A stretch of DNA of 64,000 nt from Thermodesulfovibrio aggregans (GTDB lineage Bacteria > Nitrospirota > Thermodesulfovibrionia > Thermodesulfovibrionales > Thermodesulfovibrionaceae). The stretch lies in the NCBI RefSeq assembly GCF_001514535.1, contig NZ_BCNO01000001.1, positions 124,001-188,000 of the forward strand, given 5' to 3'. Shown here piece by piece: positions 62,260 through 64,000 of the stretch. A model generated the notes under the pieces. The model made no database searches and was not told the DNA's origin. It saw nothing but the letters and a program-made list of their open reading frames with translations. Position numbers and translations under genes: made by a program. Each line of letters opens with the position of its first letter. Positions within the stretch are counted from its first letter, which is position 1.

Positions 62260-63042
62260 TTATTTTATTAAATCCAGAATTTTTTTATGAAGTATCTCAC
62301 TGGTAGAAACTAAAAGCGTGGTTTTTGTGTCAAAATTAACTGGTAAATTTTCAATAGAATTACCTTCAATATCAGTAACAATTGCACCATATTCCTTTGC
62401 AATTAAAATTCCTGCTGAAAAGTCAAAAATTCTAGAAGGAGTTGGAACAATAAATACGCTAAGAGCCCCTGCAGAGAGATAAGCAAGGTCTAAGGCAGTG
62501 CTTCCAAAACATCTTACTCTGTTTGCAATTTTAAATACAGGTATAATATTCTTAATGGCTTTATAGGGGCTGGATGCCTCAAAGGCAATAATTATTGGTG
62601 ATGTAGCATTATTAACCCTAATTCTATCTCCATTAAAAAAAGCCCCATCTTTTCTTATTGCCCAAAATTCATCTCCATTTATGAGATTTATAATATATCC
62701 TAATTTAAGGTTATTTAAAGTATTCCCGTCAGCTATTGCAATTGATGTGGAAAAAAAAGGAATACCTGATACTGCGTTTTTACTTCCGTCAATTGGATCA
62801 ACTATAAGGGTGGGATAACTTGAATCTACTAAATTTTCTCCTTTTTCTTCTGAAATTAAATTAACTTTTATATTTTCTTTTTCAAATGCTTCAATTATTC
62901 TGTCTTCAACTAATTTATCAATAGGAAATGTAGTATCTCCTGAGGCTCCTCTGCCTAATGAAGTTCTGTTGAACTGTGGCTTAACCAGTGATATTTCTTT
63001 AAATATTTTTTGACCAATATTTCTTAAAAAATTTATCTCCAT
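62260..63042 (-). CDS. Inositol monophosphatase family protein
   Basis: Mg-dependent sugar-phosphate phosphatase of 260 residues. Metal ligands are in ISEEKG (E66/E67) and DPIDGSKN (D82, D85), with RIFDFSAGILIAKEYGA near the C-terminus supplying the last aspartate region. Archaeal and thermophile members are often bifunctional inositol monophosphatase / fructose-1,6-bisphosphatases, so a gluconeogenic role is possible. It ends 3 nt before the start of the cation-efflux gene, so the two are likely co-transcribed. Confidence 0.88.
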   Translation of the reverse strand: MEINFLRNIGQKIFKEISLVKPQFNRTSLGRGASGDTTFPIDKLVEDRIIEAFEKENIKVNLISEEKGENLVDSSYPTLIVDPIDGSKNAVSGIPFFSTSIAIADGNTLNNLKLGYIINLINGDEFWAIRKDGAFFNGDRIRVNNATSPIIIAFEASSPYKAIKNIIPVFKIANRVRCFGSTALDLAYLSAGALSVFIVPTPSRIFDFSAGILIAKEYGAIVTDIEGNSIENLPVNFDTKTTLLVSTSEILHKKILDLIK

Positions 63043-63124
63043 AAACTTTTATTATAACTTAAAACAGTGCTGAAAATACTCATCAATGTGCATTTATATT
63101 GTAAAAAGCGAAGTTATAAAAATA

Positions 63125-63155
63125 TTGACACTGTCAAGACAAAAGAGATTATAAT
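63125..63155 (+). promoter_or_regulatory. Promoter of the UvrD/AddA-like gene with overlapping palindrome
   Basis: Perfect TTGACA (63125-63130) and perfect TATAAT (63150-63155) with a long 19-nt spacer. The -35 is part of a 13-bp palindrome TTGACACTGTCAA (63125-63137), which could be an operator. Confidence 0.5.
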
Positions 63156-63170
63156 ATTTCAGAGTTTTCA

Positions 63171-64000
63171 ATGGAAATTCAGTTTCCCCATTATGTTATT
63201 TTGAAAGCTTCTGCTGGTTCAGGAAAAACAACTGCTCTCACAGAAAGGTTTGTATATTTTTTGATTTCAAATAAAGTTCCTTATAACTCGCTACGAAATA
63301 TTCTTGCTATAACCTTTTCAAACAATGCTGCATTTGAGATGAAATCAAGAATAATGCAGTGGCTTAAAAATATATACTTTCAAGAAGAATCTTCTATTTC
63401 CAGATTTTCTGAATTAACAGGTCTTTCTAATGAAGAGCTCTCATTTAGAGCTGGAGAGGTTCTTGATGAAATACTTAATCATTACTCAGACTTTCAGGTT
63501 AAAACAATTGATAGCTTTATGACTTCAATTTTTAAGGCTTCTGCTCTTGATTTTGATTACAATCCGGAGTTTGAGATTTTAATGAACAACGAATCTCTTT
63601 TTAGGCTTAGTTATGATCTATTTTTGAAAGATGTGGAGGAAAACTCTATAAAAACTGAGTTTTTCAATGAAATTATAGAAATAATAAATTCAAATAGCAA
63701 TACCTATGTCTGGAATCCTTCAGAAAGAATTTTTAATGAAGTAAAGGGATTACATCTAAAAATTAATAACACTGATAAAGAGTTTGTATTTAAAAAAGAA
63801 TACAGAGAGATATTAAAAAATATTGAAGTAAAACTTGAAGAAACAATGGAGAATATTAAGAAATATATAAAATTTTCTGGACTTGAGATAAATCGCTCAA
63901 CAAAAATTCTTGATGAATTTGACAGGATAATTGAGAGCAGGAATTTTAAGGTTCTTCTAACAAAAGGTATTAAAAGGATTCCTGTAAATAAACCTAAGGA
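63171..64000 (+). CDS. UvrD/AddA-like DNA helicase, N-terminal part (3' end outside window)
   Basis: The frame is open for 276 codons from the ATG at 63171 and is cut by the right edge. It starts MEIQFPHYVILKASAGSGKTT, with Walker A ASAGSGKT (13-20), then ILAITFSNNAAFEMKSRI (motif Ia) and VKTIDSFMTSIFKASA, the RecB/AddA pattern rather than small UvrD. A repair helicase-nuclease is likely. No ribosome site; it begins about 16 nt after the -10 box. Confidence 0.85.
   Translation, partial: MEIQFPHYVILKASAGSGKTTALTERFVYFLISNKVPYNSLRNILAITFSNNAAFEMKSRIMQWLKNIYFQEESSISRFSELTGLSNEELSFRAGEVLDEILNHYSDFQVKTIDSFMTSIFKASALDFDYNPEFEILMNNESLFRLSYDLFLKDVEENSIKTEFFNEIIEIINSNSNTYVWNPSERIFNEVKGLHLKINNTDKEFVFKKEYREILKNIEVKLEETMENIKKYIKFSGLEINRSTKILDEFDRIIESRNFKVLLTKGIKRIPVNKPK

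Noticed and set aside
1-64000. CRISPR array, prophage, insertion sequence or rRNA operon
   Set aside because: No regular direct repeats with spacers, no integrase or transposase, no phage structural genes and no rRNA sequence were seen.

Overview
The window looks like a chromosomal stretch from a thermophilic, anaerobic, low-GC Gram-negative bacterium of the Thermodesulfovibrio / Nitrospirota type. This is inferred, not proven. The clues are AT-rich coding, an indolepyruvate oxidoreductase and phenylacetate-CoA ligase set, a GH57 glycosidase, HypD, rubredoxins, UbiA/UbiX-type quinone enzymes, LptE (so an outer membrane) and a Pel exopolysaccharide operon. Coding density is very high: many genes overlap by 4 nt (ATGA) or by tens of nt, and no gene-free stretch exceeds 300 bases. 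I saw no CRISPR array, prophage, insertion sequence or rRNA.

Layout. 1-5.7 kb (minus): a degenerate NtrC-like protein cut by the left edge, nadD, proA, a small ferredoxin (plus), then cimA-hisI-HIT-Nudix with 4-nt couplings. 5.8-11.4 kb: an aryl-acid module, iorA (plus) facing ACT, paaK, ACT, paaK and iorB (minus). Its IorA lacks the usual C-terminal ferredoxin domain. 11.5-15.3 kb: lptE-holA, an MTA/SAH-type deaminase, a MITE-like inverted repeat and a UbiA prenyltransferase. 15.3 kb holds the most unusual object: a cysteine-anticodon tRNA built like a selenocysteine tRNA (8-bp acceptor, 5-bp T stem, long variable arm). 15.5-23.5 kb (minus): murA, gcvH-lpdA-DUF401, eno-ftsB-GH57. 23.5-30.7 kb: relA/spoT, tsaC, a MoxR-DUF58-transglutaminase operon and a family II pyrophosphatase.

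30.9-42.4 kb is a complete Pel operon in the order pelC-D-E-F-G-A-(TM/TPR)-B. PelD keeps an RxxD c-di-GMP site, and the PelB function appears to be split between two genes. 42.5-51.8 kb: folK, OsmC, hypD with an unknown partner, secA, a cupin, and a chemoreceptor translationally coupled to a zinc alcohol dehydrogenase. 51.9-52.5 kb: tRNA-Phe, -Lys and -Glu, then rubredoxin and a 35-residue rubredoxin-like protein. 52.6-64 kb: ugd, a TPR protein, yedF, ubiX-hemH-queF, tRNA-Arg, an MTA/MTI phosphorylase, an L,D-transpeptidase, a Pif1-type helicase with a C-terminal WYL-like domain, a cation efflux protein, an inositol-phosphatase family protein and the start of a UvrD/AddA-like helicase.

How they fit together. 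IOR and PaaK would oxidise aryl-pyruvates and activate aryl acids to CoA thioesters. The deaminase at 12.9 kb and the phosphorylase at 57.2 kb together suggest methylthioadenosine salvage through methylthioinosine. UbiA and UbiX point to quinone synthesis. ugd and pel suggest sugar-nucleotide-fed exopolysaccharide. YedF and the tRNA-Sec-like tRNA both hint at selenium-related biology. Several genes without a Shine-Dalgarno sequence have a -10 box 6-8 nt before the ATG, which suggests that leaderless mRNAs are common here.
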